Positions 12,950 through 23,480 of a stretch of 64,000 bases of DNA are shown piece by piece. The position numbers and the translations under genes are program-made. The notes beneath the pieces were generated by a model. That model was not told the DNA's origin and did not search any database. It was given only the letters and a program-made list of their open reading frames with translations. The DNA lies in the NCBI GenBank assembly GCA_914767715.1, contig OU612067.1, positions 19,783,001-19,847,000 on the forward strand, in the 5' to 3' direction. The stretch's first letter is position 1; each line of letters opens with the position of its first letter. The DNA comes from Membranipora membranacea. Taxonomy: Eukaryota > Bryozoa > Gymnolaemata > Cheilostomatida > Membraniporidae.

Positions 12950-13035
12950 CAGTGCGATGCTATGCGATGCTTTGCGATGCTATGCGATGCTATGCGAAGC
13001 AATGCTATGCGCTGCGATGCGATGCGATGCTATAC
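12950..13035 (+). repeat. Microsatellite built from GCGATGCTAT
   Basis: Roughly eight degenerate copies of the 10-bp word GCGATGCTAT, GC-richer than its surroundings. Confidence 0.8.
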
Positions 13036-13659
13036 GCTGCAATGAAATAAACTTTGGGGCTTGATGATGTTAGTTAGGTTATTTCTTCAAAATAAAACCA
13101 TATATTATACCGCAAGTCAGTTGGCAATTTAGTATGGACACATACTAAACTATACTAGAATAGACACTATACTAAGACACTGTGATGAGTTGCTGTTATT
13201 TGTTTATTGAGAACCAAGGTCTTTATTTTAGTATGAAAATGATAATATTGTCATGAGTACCATTATCTTGGATGGATTATCTGCATATCATCAACTTTGA
13301 GAAAGTGTTGATGCATTTTGTAACTCTTGGCCATTTTAACTGGTAGTTGAGGCAGTTCTCTCCTTTACATAGTCTTTCAGAACTTGAAAAAAATATAACT
13401 TGTTGCTTCGAATGTAAGCTAATTGTAATTGTAGCGTTGCGATGCGGTGGAGAGAGATACTTATCTCTGTATATCTCTTTTATGCTTGGATAAATTCAGT
13501 GTTACTAGACCCCCCCCCCTCCTGAAACTCTGTAAATAGGTTGGGAATGTAGTGGTATTAATTACAAAGCTACATTTTAGCACACTAACACAGTCAGATG
13601 CTCATTGGCAAATGCAGATACAAGGACATAACGTTTTAGCTTCAACTTTAATTGAACTA

Positions 13660-14130
13660 AATCTGATTGGTGGTCTGATAACCCAATAGTAAGGCACGAT
13701 ATATTACAATAACACAATTTCATTTTAATCCAGTACAGCAGTTCTTATATCCTGTCCTTATTTGGCGGATCTCCATACGACATACTACTGGAGATATATA
13801 TAACAATGTTCCACAAAGTTGCGGAATAACAAGAAGACGATTGTCACCTCTTCATTCATCAAGTGGGAAACATGCAGTATACCAAGCTATAACTGAGCAT
13901 TTCCTGATATCAATAGGGATTACCGTATCAGTCGAGAAGATTAATACCTTTGTGTATCATACTCATTTTGCCTTTTAATGATGATTGATTTTGTATAGAA
14001 ATTTTGCTGAATAATGTTTTGTCCCTTTGTTTCCTCCAATTTGAAGTGGCGTCATGTGAGATAACTTGGATTTTGGTAAGGAACGGCCACACAATCATGA
14101 GAAATTTGTTTTACCATTCCAGGAACATTT
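13660..14130 (+). repeat. Diverged duplicated block, copy 1 of 3
   Basis: Shares an ordered series of blocks with 18250-18720 and 23035-23480: ATAACCCAATAGTAAGG, ATTTCCTGAT..CAATAGGGATTAC, TTTTAATGATGATTGATTTT, GAATAATGTTTTGTC. The order is the same in all three, so this is an old segmental duplication or a dispersed element. Copies flank the peptide genes. Confidence 0.6.
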
Positions 14131-15219
14131 CATGGAGCCACAAACTTACTTTGTTCTTAGTAATATTTACGCTGTCTAAAATATGTAGTTACTCTTTTCA
14201 TTGCTTTTAAAAATTTTGAGATAAAATGGTTGACATCTATTTGGTTGGGGCAGAGAAACCCTGCTCTGCAAGCATCTTGCTTTTCAAACCTCAAATCAGC
14301 ATTTTCTATTCACCAAGGTTATAAATTTGTTGCTCACATGTGTTGAACTGTACTCATACAAACCAAACACCAATACATAGTCAGGCTATCATAGGCCCAC
14401 ATACAAGACTATAGGTGAAAGTCCGGACAGAGAGATATCAAAATTATTCTAGGTGCTTAGAGTATCTCTTAATTCTCTTGCATGATCCAATTATGAGTAA
14501 TGTTATTTTGCTGTCGGCCTGGCTTGGGCCCATTTCCTACTCATTACAATAAAAACACATAAAAGGAGTGTGAAATCCAATAATTGACATGACTTCTTGT
14601 ATGAAGTGAACAGATAATATTTCTGCTAAATCACTATGGAGTTTATTTAGAGCAAAAAATATCTTATTTGGTCAGTTAATGCTCCTAATTTAGCTGGTTT
14701 TCACAATTCCCTAGATACTCAACATTGAGGTTGAAAACCATTCGCATGTCGCTGCAAATTTATATCTGGGGCGTTCATCAAGTTGCTCTTTATAAAAACT
14801 ATTGTCAGCTGTAAAAAATCAATAAGGCCCCTCCAAATTAATATCTTGATCTAGATGACAATTTGAAGGTGGAGGGAGGTGTTTTATTATTTTATGTTTT
14901 AGCCCTATAAAACAGCTGGAGTTGAAATATTTTTTAATTTTATCTATATACCCTGAACTCAAATAGCTGCAAATTGTTTTTATTTTCTCTCACATACGCA
15001 AATCTTGAATGGTTGATTGACCCTGCCATCTCATGAGTGTTTGATAATGTAATTACACTAACTCTCATTGCAAGCTATGTGCTTTTACAATGTTTGTATA
15101 CAAATAAGTAGCCAATGACACAAGAGTAGCAAGCCACGCCTCCTACCCTGCTCTGAGTCCATTTTGATTATTTTAAAAGATTTTAGGTTGCGTCTCATTG
15201 GTCAAGCACGCTACTAATT

Positions 15220-15245
15220 GGCCAATCAGTATCATATTATAAAAA
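15220..15245 (+). promoter_or_regulatory. CCAAT and TATA elements of broken copy C
   Basis: TATAAAAA at 15238-15245, 75 bp before the ATG at 15320, with a GGCCAATCAG CCAAT box just upstream (15218-15227). The palindrome found in A, B and D is absent. Confidence 0.5.
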
Positions 15246-15319
15246 TCAACGATGGACAATGAAGAAGAAGAAAGACAGAGTTTTAGTTTCATGTTATATT
15301 TTTTGACTAATCTATCACC

Positions 15320-15757
15320 ATGGCAAGGTAATATTCGTAAAATAAAACTCACACAATTTAATATAGTCGTAACATAATGGGTTTGATAACTAGTGCCAAA
15401 AAATATATTGCTCTTGAATTTCTGGATTGATCAGACGAGCGATCGTATCAGTTAATTCAAAGAGTTATTTGACGTTATGTTATAATGCCAAGATGCAAAA
15501 CTGCCGAATATCTTATAACTGGAGGACAATTTCCGTTTGCATGCAGTCCAGACAGTTGCAATCTTACATCTACAACATAGCACTAAACTAAATTTAACTC
15601 TCACTTGACTCACTCATTCTTATATTATTCCAGATTAATTTTGTTGGTGCTTGCTGCAGCTATTCTATTCTGCGGCCTCATTTCAGCCCGCCAGGTAGCA
15701 TATCAGGAGATCTGTCCTTCCTATTGAAGGAAGGTGCTATAAAAGATGTAACTTGAG
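15320..15757 (+). pseudogene. Broken peptide gene, copy C
   Basis: Exon 1 (15320-15327, ATG GCA AG) and exon 2 (from 15634) match the family: signal peptide MARLILLVLAAAILFCGLIS, then ARQ. Reading on, the frame stops at TGA near 15726. The copy D equivalent continues through a YKR codon series that survives in C only in another frame, so a frameshift has occurred. The splice donor is weakened (GTAACT instead of GTAAGT). No exon 3 with the NYWHKP..GYCCC block exists downstream; the expected place, about 400 bp further, is where a 1.3-kb inverted repeat begins (16163). No functional peptide of this family can be made. Confidence 0.75.
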
Positions 15758-16162
15758 ACACCTTTCTATTCCAACATTCTATTTTCGTTACAATGGGACA
15801 CTTTTATATGATAATCACCGCATAGAAAAGTTTGTTTCCTTCATTCTTTTGTCCACCAAAAACAACGTTTGTTGTACCACCAGTACAGTATATAAATTAC
15901 TGTCTAGGTCAAATTACAAATCATTGAAATTACTCCTGTGAAAGACGAGCAATTAAACATATTTCCACACGATACATAATAATCAAATTGTCCTCAAATT
16001 TGTAAATTTTCGCAAATTTGCCTGCATGGTTAAAAAAGTTCACAACTCCTCCATTCTCACTTTTCCCTCATGATGAGAACTTTAACCATGTCATTTTTTA
16101 TTTTTCTCATTAGCAATATCGTACACAAGATTTGCCCCTACCATAAAAATCTGTGTGTTGGT

Positions 16163-17485
16163 TTTAAGGTTATGATACCAGCGTTGACCGATTTGGACAT
16201 TTTATATACCGTTGGAAAGCTGCTGAGCTACTGATCGTTAAATGCTCATCAAAAACTTGATTGGATTACGTTGCGTCATTTTATCGGAGAAATGAGGCCG
16301 AAAAGGCTTAGCAAGGTGGATGGCTGCGCTACATTGATTACTAGAAAGTTCAAAACAGGTTACATTCATTCTTAGAGACATAGTTCATTCTAATTTTAGG
16401 TTGAAAATAATATTTGATGAGCCCAAAGTGGCTTTTCACGTCACGTCATAATGCGTGTTGTTTTTTAACTTTGTGATGAAATAATGCAAAATTTTAAGCA
16501 ACGATTTGAGACAGTTCGAATAAAAAAGAGCCAAATTTTTTTATTTTACCACTATATTGTTGTTTAAATGACACACACCACAGATTTCAGCAGTATATCA
16601 AATGTATCAATATCAGCATAGTCCATCAAAGGTAGATACGTTTTGCGCCATTTATCAATAACGTCAACATGCTGTCAAAAGGTCCAGCACTAAAAATTCT
16701 CATGTACGAAGCCGCTTTGATTAAGCATGGTACAAACAGGAAATGCCAACAGAATATGGCACTATGTTTTAGTCTTCCTCGAATTATACCACACAGAATG
16801 CCCAAAAAAAACACCTTGAAAAGCCCCTTAAATTGGCTGTTTTGGGCATTCTGTGTGATATAATTCGAGGAAGACAAATACATAGTGCCATATTCTGTTG
16901 GCATTTCCTGTTTGTACCATGCTTAATCAAAGCGGCTTCGTACGTGAGAATTTTTAGTGCTGGACCTTTTGACAGCATGTTTGACGTTATTGATAAATGG
17001 CGCAAAACGTATCTCCCTTTGATGGACTATGCTGATATTGATACGTTTGATATACTGCTGAAATCTGTGGTGTGTGTCATTTAAACAGCAATATAGTGGT
17101 AAAAAAAAATTTGGTTCTTTTGTATTCGAACTGTCTCAAATCGTTGCTTAAAATTTAGCATTATATCATCAAAGTTAAAAAACAACACGCATTATGACGT
17201 GACGTAAAAAGCCATTTTGGGCTCATCAAATGTTATTTTTAACCTAAAATTAGGATGAACTATGTCTCTAAGAAGGAATGTAACCTGTTTAGAAATTTGT
17301 AGCAATCAATGTAGCGCAGCCATCCACTTTGCTAAAAACAGCCTTTTCGGCCTCGTTTCTCCGGTAAAATGACGCAACGTCATCCAATCATGTTTTTGAT
17401 GAGCTATTAGCAATCAGTAGCTCAGCAGCTTTCCAACGGTATATAAAATGTCCAAATCGGTCAACGCTGGTATCATAACCTTAAA
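16163..17485. repeat. 1.3-kb near-perfect inverted repeat (foldback element)
   Basis: Arms 16163-16807 and 16840-17485 (about 645 bp each) are reverse complements with scattered mismatches and a 32-bp spacer. Outer ends read TTAAGGTTATGATACC and its complement. Open frames of 60-92 codons appear in mirrored fashion in both arms. One (16833-17084) includes DVIDKWRKTYLPLMDYADID, which looks protein-like but is not recognised. No clear target duplication. It may be a foldback transposon or an inverted duplication of one. Confidence 0.85.
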
Positions 17486-18249
17486 GCCACAAATGAAAGA
17501 CAAACGGTTCCAACTTCAAGCTGGGAGTTGTCCCTTATTTACGCTTGAGACAACAAGCAATGATAACAAAAATTAAACATCACAACTCTCGATATCTACA
17601 GGAACATTGGCAACCCCCTGAAATCTAGACATTCCACACAATTGATTATATGGTCGTAATAAATTCTTACAACTCAAATGGGCCTGACATCACTATCATT
17701 GGTGTTATCTCCGTCCAAATTTCTTGCCACCAGTTCCTTGACACGTTGAATTCCTATTTTCCCAAACAAGACTTCTCCTTGCATTAAAAGGAAGAGAAAT
17801 ATGTTTACGGTTGTCGAACTTTGCTGGGTTTGAAAACAGTTCAAGCAATGATTGATTTGATCAATCCATTGTGGCCACTGATATAAAATATATTATGGAT
17901 TAGGGCAACATCTCTGATCCTGAACATAACGTGTATAATGTGAAAGCTGCAAGATATTTACCTTTTTTTTAGATTCTGACAGAAAGTCTTTATACTGATG
18001 ATGGCGTATCTTCACAAATAGCCATGCCATGTATTTAACCACTGATTCATAAAATCATATCAATGATCGTGACCAGAACTGCCCTGAAACTTAATCGATT
18101 GGTTGAGAACAGAATATTACATCATGATTAAGATATGAAAGCCACCAAATTAAATGCTCATTGAACCACCAGTCACCTGTTATTTACAGGTCAAATAGAG
18201 GCAAATTACGATCTCATTTCTTCTGCATTTCTCTCTGTATCAATTTCAA
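17486..18249. other. Intergenic with old repeat
   Basis: No gene seen. Positions 17980-18070 resemble 35210-35310 (shared words CTTTATACTGATG and ATCTTCACAAATAGCCA), so a dispersed repeat is present. Confidence 0.45.
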
Positions 18250-18720
18250 TTGGTTGTTAGGTCATCCAATGGTAAGACACACTGTGTTGCAATAACTGCC
18301 GGTTTCCATACCACTGTGGTTATGAATATGGATAGTGGTGGGATAACTGAAAAATTAATGCTCACCTTTTGATCTATCAGGTGGGAGCCTTCAGGGTGGC
18401 AATCTATATATTTGCCACAGGATTTCCTGATGTCAATAGGGATTACTTGTAGTATAACAGATTATCTAGGGATTAAAGTGTCAGTCTATCAGGCGTAATA
18501 CCTTTGACTAAATACTCACTTTGCATTTTAATGATGATGGATTTTGATTACCAAAAATTGATGAATAATGTTTTGTCTCCACTGCTTCCTCAACTCTGAT
18601 GAGGCGTGATGTGATTCCTTGTTTCCTGGTGTCAAATGATGGTCACAGAATCATCAGAAATTTTGTAAAACCTGACCATGCAATTATTTAGAACATTATC
18701 TTATTTTAGATATTATAATT
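18250..18720 (+). repeat. Diverged duplicated block, copy 2 of 3
   Basis: Counterpart of 13660-14130 and 23035-23480. It is closest to the third copy over TCTGATGAGGCGTGATGTGA. Confidence 0.6.
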
Positions 18721-18770
18721 GATGATATTAAATTGCAGGATGGCGTGATAGCAGTATAGTTACTACATAT

Positions 18771-19055
18771 CAGGTTAGCCTAGTGGTTAGCGGGTTGGAT
18801 CATCGATCTGACGACCGACCGGGGTTCGATTCCCGTGCATGTCCACTGGTGTTACCTGAGAAGCCGAGTTCGGTAGGGTGTTCCAATGAGTACCAGCGCT
18901 TCATGCGATGTAGGTTCTCATTAGTCAGGGTTGGCTATGGAGTGCTTGGACCCAGTGACCGGGCGGTAATGATGCAATGTTCACCACTTAGAAGTACCCA
19001 TTGTGGCTTACATTAAGCGGTATATAAAAAAAACTCATTATTATTATTATTATAA
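18771..19055 (+). mobile_element. tRNA-derived SINE, copy 1
   Basis: The head has Pol III A box (TTAGCCTAGTGGTTAGCG) and B box (GGGGTTCGATTCCCG). It is followed by a tRNA-unrelated body and an ATT-repeat tail at about 19036-19053. A second, slightly shorter copy lies at 24598-24850 with the same body. It does not fold as a functional tRNA because the anticodon arm is not conserved. Confidence 0.85.
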
Positions 19056-19702
19056 TCCAATGTTGTAACTTCACCCACAATTAAGTGCCTCACTATAGCT
19101 GTAGATGGTATCCTGTCTAGGTTAATGATAAAGTCTACAACTTCTTTCAGGTTTTTAGTTATTTTTATATCCATAGGAAAAAAAGACTTTGTAATGTGAC
19201 TTAGAGTCAAGCCGAGTCACGAGTCAAATTAAGTCATGGTTGAAGCGAATCCGGTCAATTCATAAAACTCATTGGGCTAAGTCAAGACATTGAAAACCTC
19301 AAGCCAAGTCATCCATACATGTGTGCTATCTCATTCCATTCCATTTTCATTCTGCATCAGCTTTGCGCTGGTACAGCCTTAGGTTTTTCTACCTCATAGG
19401 TGCCAATAATGAAAGAGGGGGTAATTTCTAGCCCTAAACATAAATTTTACCCAGAAGTTCTATGAATTTTTCCAATATCAAATATTGCATAACTACTGCA
19501 GTCCTAGCTGCCGAACTTTATTTTGCTTTGGTCCTTCTGTTGTAATTAATTCCGGGTAACAATCTCGTCTCCAACACAGGAATCCATGACACTCTGCCTG
19601 TGTGTCTCTGTTTCACAATTATTGTATTAGGTCATAGTTTTGTAATCAACCAAACTCATAAGGAAGTCTCAGGCAACCAAGCATTTTTTAACACCGTCAC
19701 CT
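19056..19702. other. Intergenic upstream of peptide copy D
   Basis: No gene seen. Short AGTCAAG/GAGTCA words recur around 19200-19310 and again at 23865-24000, suggesting a degenerate dispersed repeat. Confidence 0.4.
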
Positions 19703-19738
19703 CAAGGAAATGCATTTCCTTGTTGACAGGGTATAAAA
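19703..19738 (+). promoter_or_regulatory. Palindrome plus TATA promoter module of copy D
   Basis: CAAGGAAATGCATTTCCTTG (19703-19722, perfect inverted repeat), a 9-bp spacer, then TATAAAA (19732-19738). The ATG is 89 bp past the TATA box. The two GGAAA half-sites face each other across ATGCAT. Rel/NFAT-like or POU-like factors are conceivable binders, but this is only inference from motif shape. Confidence 0.75.
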
Positions 19739-19826
19739 ATCTAGGTGAATGAGAACAAAAATCACAAGCAATCCAGATCTTCACCACTACAGACAACTTA
19801 CCGAGAGAGAGTACTAAACTATCGTA

Positions 19827-20792
19827 ATGGCAAGGTAATATTCACAAATAAATACTAATAATTGTGTTTAATTTATTCATAATTGATAAATCATAAGCAG
19901 CAGCAGCATCGGGCTCCTCAATATGAACGCTCTAGAATTTCCAAGTAGATCAGTCATTGAAAGAGTATTTCTAGGCATCAGTCGATGTTTCTATGCTATT
20001 CTATACCATCCATTCATATTGTTTTATGTTTATAGTTTATAAATCTTCTGATATGAAATACTGAGCAAATTTTCCTCTCACTTGATTCATACATGCTTTC
20101 AGAATATTGTTGTTGGTGCTTGCTGCAGTCATTTTATCATGCAGCCTCACTGCAGCTCGTCAGTTATGTGCTTATGATGGTGGGGAAGGGGCGCGCTACA
20201 AAAGATGTAAGTTGTGGCAGAAAACATTTCCATTCCAAGATTCGATTTTTGATATTAGTAGACTGATCCAACTTTCAATAAATGCTTTAATTTTTCTCAT
20301 ACATCAAGTTTGTTGCACTTGACATACTTTGTGTTTCATAATAGACATATAGTGTACACTGTTTATTGATTTTTGACTAGTAAGCCTAACCTAAAAAAAT
20401 TACCAAAATGAATTGCCTGTGAAACAAAGCAGTTCAATAAATCTCCAGGTGTACTTTCTTACCTTTGTCAATACATTATTATGTTCTCTATATACAGAAT
20501 TAAAAGTTCACATTGACTCCAAATTCATACATTTTTTCAAATGTCCATCAACTGCTTAATAATGCTAGCCATGAATTTTATCCCTCAAGATCGGTACATG
20601 AACCATGAGATTCTATTTTTTGCAGGCAGTGGAGGAGGCGGCATCAGCTGGCCAGCACCCAAACCAAAACCAACACCTGCTCCAACAAGACCCCCAGGTT
20701 ACGGAGATATGAAGTGCCCAAAGAACTACTGGCATAAACCTACACCACAAGGAAAAAACTGCTACAAACTCACTGGCTACTGCTGCTGCTGA
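19827..20792 (+). CDS. Small secreted cysteine-rich peptide, copy D
   Basis: Exons 19827-19834, 20103-20206 and 20626-20792, giving 92 aa; phases 2 and 1 as in copies A and B. The signal peptide is MARILLLVLAAVILSCSLTA. Unlike A and B, exon 2 continues with ARQLCAYDGGEGARYKRC, adding two cysteines and a basic pair; this could be a propeptide or an extra disulfide loop. A GGGGISWPAP segment and linker PKPKPTPAPTRPPGYGDMK lead to the constant end CPKNYWHKPTP then QGKNCYKLTGYCCC. Compared with copy A, the last 22 codons differ at six positions, all synonymous. AATAAA lies about 57 bp past the stop (20850). Broken copy C shares the ARQ exon 2 start, so C and D are the closer pair. Function unknown. 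Confidence 0.88.
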
Positions 20793-20849
20793 AGCTAGGA
20801 ATATAAATACAAGAACATTGTATTTCAGTCGCATCGAAATTAAATTTGA

Positions 20850-20855
20850 ATAAAA
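20850..20855 (+). terminator. Polyadenylation signal of copy D
   Basis: AATAAA about 57 bp downstream of the TGA stop, in a spacing typical for animal mRNAs. Confidence 0.5.
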
Positions 20856-21114
20856 TAGAATAACCATAAACATTGTACCTTTGTATGTAACAATTAAAAT
20901 CCTTGACTGCAAAACTTCAATTCAAATAAACTGACATATTCTAAACCAATTTATGAATTTGAAAATATTAATTTTCTAATAACATGACATAACAATGGTA
21001 TCTAAAATTTTAATAAAGATGAATAAAATAAATACATTGTATCAAAAACATTATCTCATAAATGCAATATAATAATAATATGAACATAATAATATGAGCT
21101 TTATTTCCTATTCA

Positions 21115-21170
21115 TGATACGTGATACGTGATGCGTGATACGTGATACGTGATACGTGATACATGATAAA
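21115..21170 (+). repeat. Microsatellite GATACGT
   Basis: Seven to eight copies of the 7-bp word GATACGT with few changes. Confidence 0.8.
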
Positions 21171-21267
21171 TAATACATAATACGACTCATCTAATTAACG
21201 CACCCTTGTACAATGTAAGGTTTGGCAAGCTAGGCCATTGATCGGAGAGCTCACCTCCTTCAGCAGA

Positions 21268-21345
21268 ATGGGTAGCAACCGGGATTCGAACCTGCAACTC
21301 TCAGATTGAGAAGCTCTAATCCTAACCGCTACGCCACCCTGCCTG
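21268..21345 (-). mobile_element. tRNA-like SINE head
   Basis: On the minus strand an A box (GGCGTAGCGGTTAGGA) and a B box (GGTTCGAATCC) lie at tRNA spacing. The acceptor ends do not pair cleanly, so a SINE head or tRNA pseudogene is likelier than a working tRNA. Confidence 0.5.
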
Positions 21346-22954
21346 TCATATAATTTTATGAGCTACCAGACCGCGGGAACAAGCTTGAAATGGATCGATG
21401 CTCATTCCTTACAACTAAGTTAGATTTATCAGCGTTTTCCAGATCTCCCTCTCTTTAAGTGTTGGACAACAGCAAAAATAACAAAGATCCAAAAATTTTA
21501 TTCTAGAAAATCATATAAACTTCTCGAATTGTCCATTATAATAAGTCCTATGGTACAATGATAGACTTATCATTACTGATACTGATAATATTGTACTTTC
21601 CATGAATCAGGCCATAACAAAACACTAACGTTGTGATCATGAGATAAGAAGATCTTCCTTATAAACTTTTCTACCATAGAAAGAGAAATAAGCAGTACCT
21701 TAACAAGAAACACAATTTTAATAATAAATAAATAAATGAATAAATTGGAAACATAAAAAGAAGCATGGAATAAACAACCCTTCTATATTCATACATTGTG
21801 TATAATAACATTTATTATTGAGAAGCAATACAATTTGTACTATTGAAAATTTTGCATTACACCCTTCATCTCAGTGTTCATTGATAATATTATAGCTATT
21901 CAACATCGATTCCCACATTACTTATCACTAGATTTAAGGAATAAATGTGAAATAAAACAACCAAAGAATTTGCAATTTGGGTTCCCGCGTGATTGGATTG
22001 GGCATATTTTGCTACATTTTCCACAAGTGGGACAGAATAATTACACTCTTTTGCAACCAAGAAAAGAAATTTTCCAAAAGTATAGGGTTTGAATAAGGAT
22101 GAACGACAAGAGCCCTTCTTTGAAAACACATGATGTTAACTGCAAGATGGTAGGTGTCTCTTCTTTCCACATGGGAAGACAACCAATTATAACAACAATA
22201 CATCATCCCCCGAATCAGGGAGGGTAGAGGGAAGGTGTTCCAACCTTTCTGCTTGAATTTTATGCAATAGTGATAAATTCTGGATGAAGAAAGTAACATA
22301 TTTTGAGAGTTTACTTTAAAAGTCTATTTGTAAGATTCTCTTGATTCTCTTTCCATTGTTATCTTTAAATGGCATGGTTTTATTTGTCCCCTGTGTGACT
22401 TTGTTGGCTAAAAATAAACTGTAAAGTTTAAAAAAAAAATCTATTCATGTTTTAAATGTCTGTAAGGTAATAAGGCTTTCATCTTATTCTAGAATATTAT
22501 TGTTAACAATAATGGATGATTTGTATACCATCAAATCTCTTATGAGGGACGGTAAATGTGTTTACGTTTATTATCACCGAAACAAATGACTTATCACTAT
22601 GATCTCCTGAATCAAATCAGGATGAGTCATCCTGAAAGATCTATGAGTAGACCTTTCTGTAGAGTAGATATTGGGTTCAAAATGCCTCTGGCAGCGGTAT
22701 AAACTACAAAGCTTCCATATTATTTTCTGAGTGATTATCCAAGTCAGCTGCTGCAGCTAGAAAAAAAAAAAATTAGTCCCACTTTCGCTTGCATTTTAAA
22801 ATTAAAAAAAATTAAATCAGGTGACTTATAAAACACCACATCCCAAAGCAAAGGGGCCAAATTTCAATTGTCTCAGGGCTAGGACGCATTGTTTGCGCCA
22901 GTAAGTTTTCTGCTTACAGGCAGGACGGAGCACACATGGAGGCCAACCAGACCC

Positions 22955-23035
22955 CAGTAGTTGATGGAATGAAATTTGCATGCTAAAGTATCGGCGCTCT
23001 AACCAACTGAGCCACCTCCTGTATATCATATCTGT
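22955..23035 (-). mobile_element. tRNA-like SINE head
   Basis: On the minus strand GGAGGTGGCTCAGTTGGTTAG is a strong A box with a tRNA-like D arm. The B box is not recognisable, so this is a decayed SINE head. Confidence 0.45.
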
Positions 23036-23480
23036 TTGGATGTTCGATAACCCAATGGTAAGGCAAGGTGGGTGGTCAGTTTTCTTAATTTTCATCAATC
23101 AATTACCTCCTCGTTATCTGACAGACACCAATACCACAGAGGCTACATACAATCATTGAATAATGGATAAGATGATTTTCATCAGGTGGGAACCTGCAGG
23201 GTGCCAAACCATGACACAAGATTTCCTGATGCTTTACCCACTATGGATTACTCGATCAATGATGAGACTAACACATTTCTGTATAATACTCACTTCACAT
23301 TTTAATGATGATGGATTTTTGATAGAAAACTTTGCTGAATAATGTTTTGTCTCCACTGCTTCCTTGACTCTGATGAGGCGTGATGTGATTCCTTGGGTCA
23401 TGATGTCGAAAAGTTGTTTCACCATACCAGGGAACTTTTTATCAAGCATTTACATATTTTTGTTGATGATATTAAATAAT
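23035..23480 (+). repeat. Diverged duplicated block, copy 3 of 3
   Basis: Same ordered blocks as 13660-14130 and 18250-18720, starting at GATAACCCAATGGTAAGGC. Confidence 0.6.

Larger units (their letters stand above)
11875..15230. other. Intergenic between divergent peptide genes B and C
   Basis: No gene seen over about 3.4 kb. It separates minus-strand copies A/B from plus-strand copies C/D. It contains a decamer microsatellite (12950-13035) and one copy of a repeated block (13660-14130). The short open frame at 14004-14210 lies inside that repeat. Confidence 0.4.

Noticed and set aside
16626-17084. Open frames on both strands
   Set aside because: Mirror readings of the two arms of the foldback repeat; not recognised as genes.
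18771-18850. Functional tRNA gene
   Set aside because: A and B boxes are present, but the cloverleaf does not close and the same body follows a second copy; it is a SINE head.
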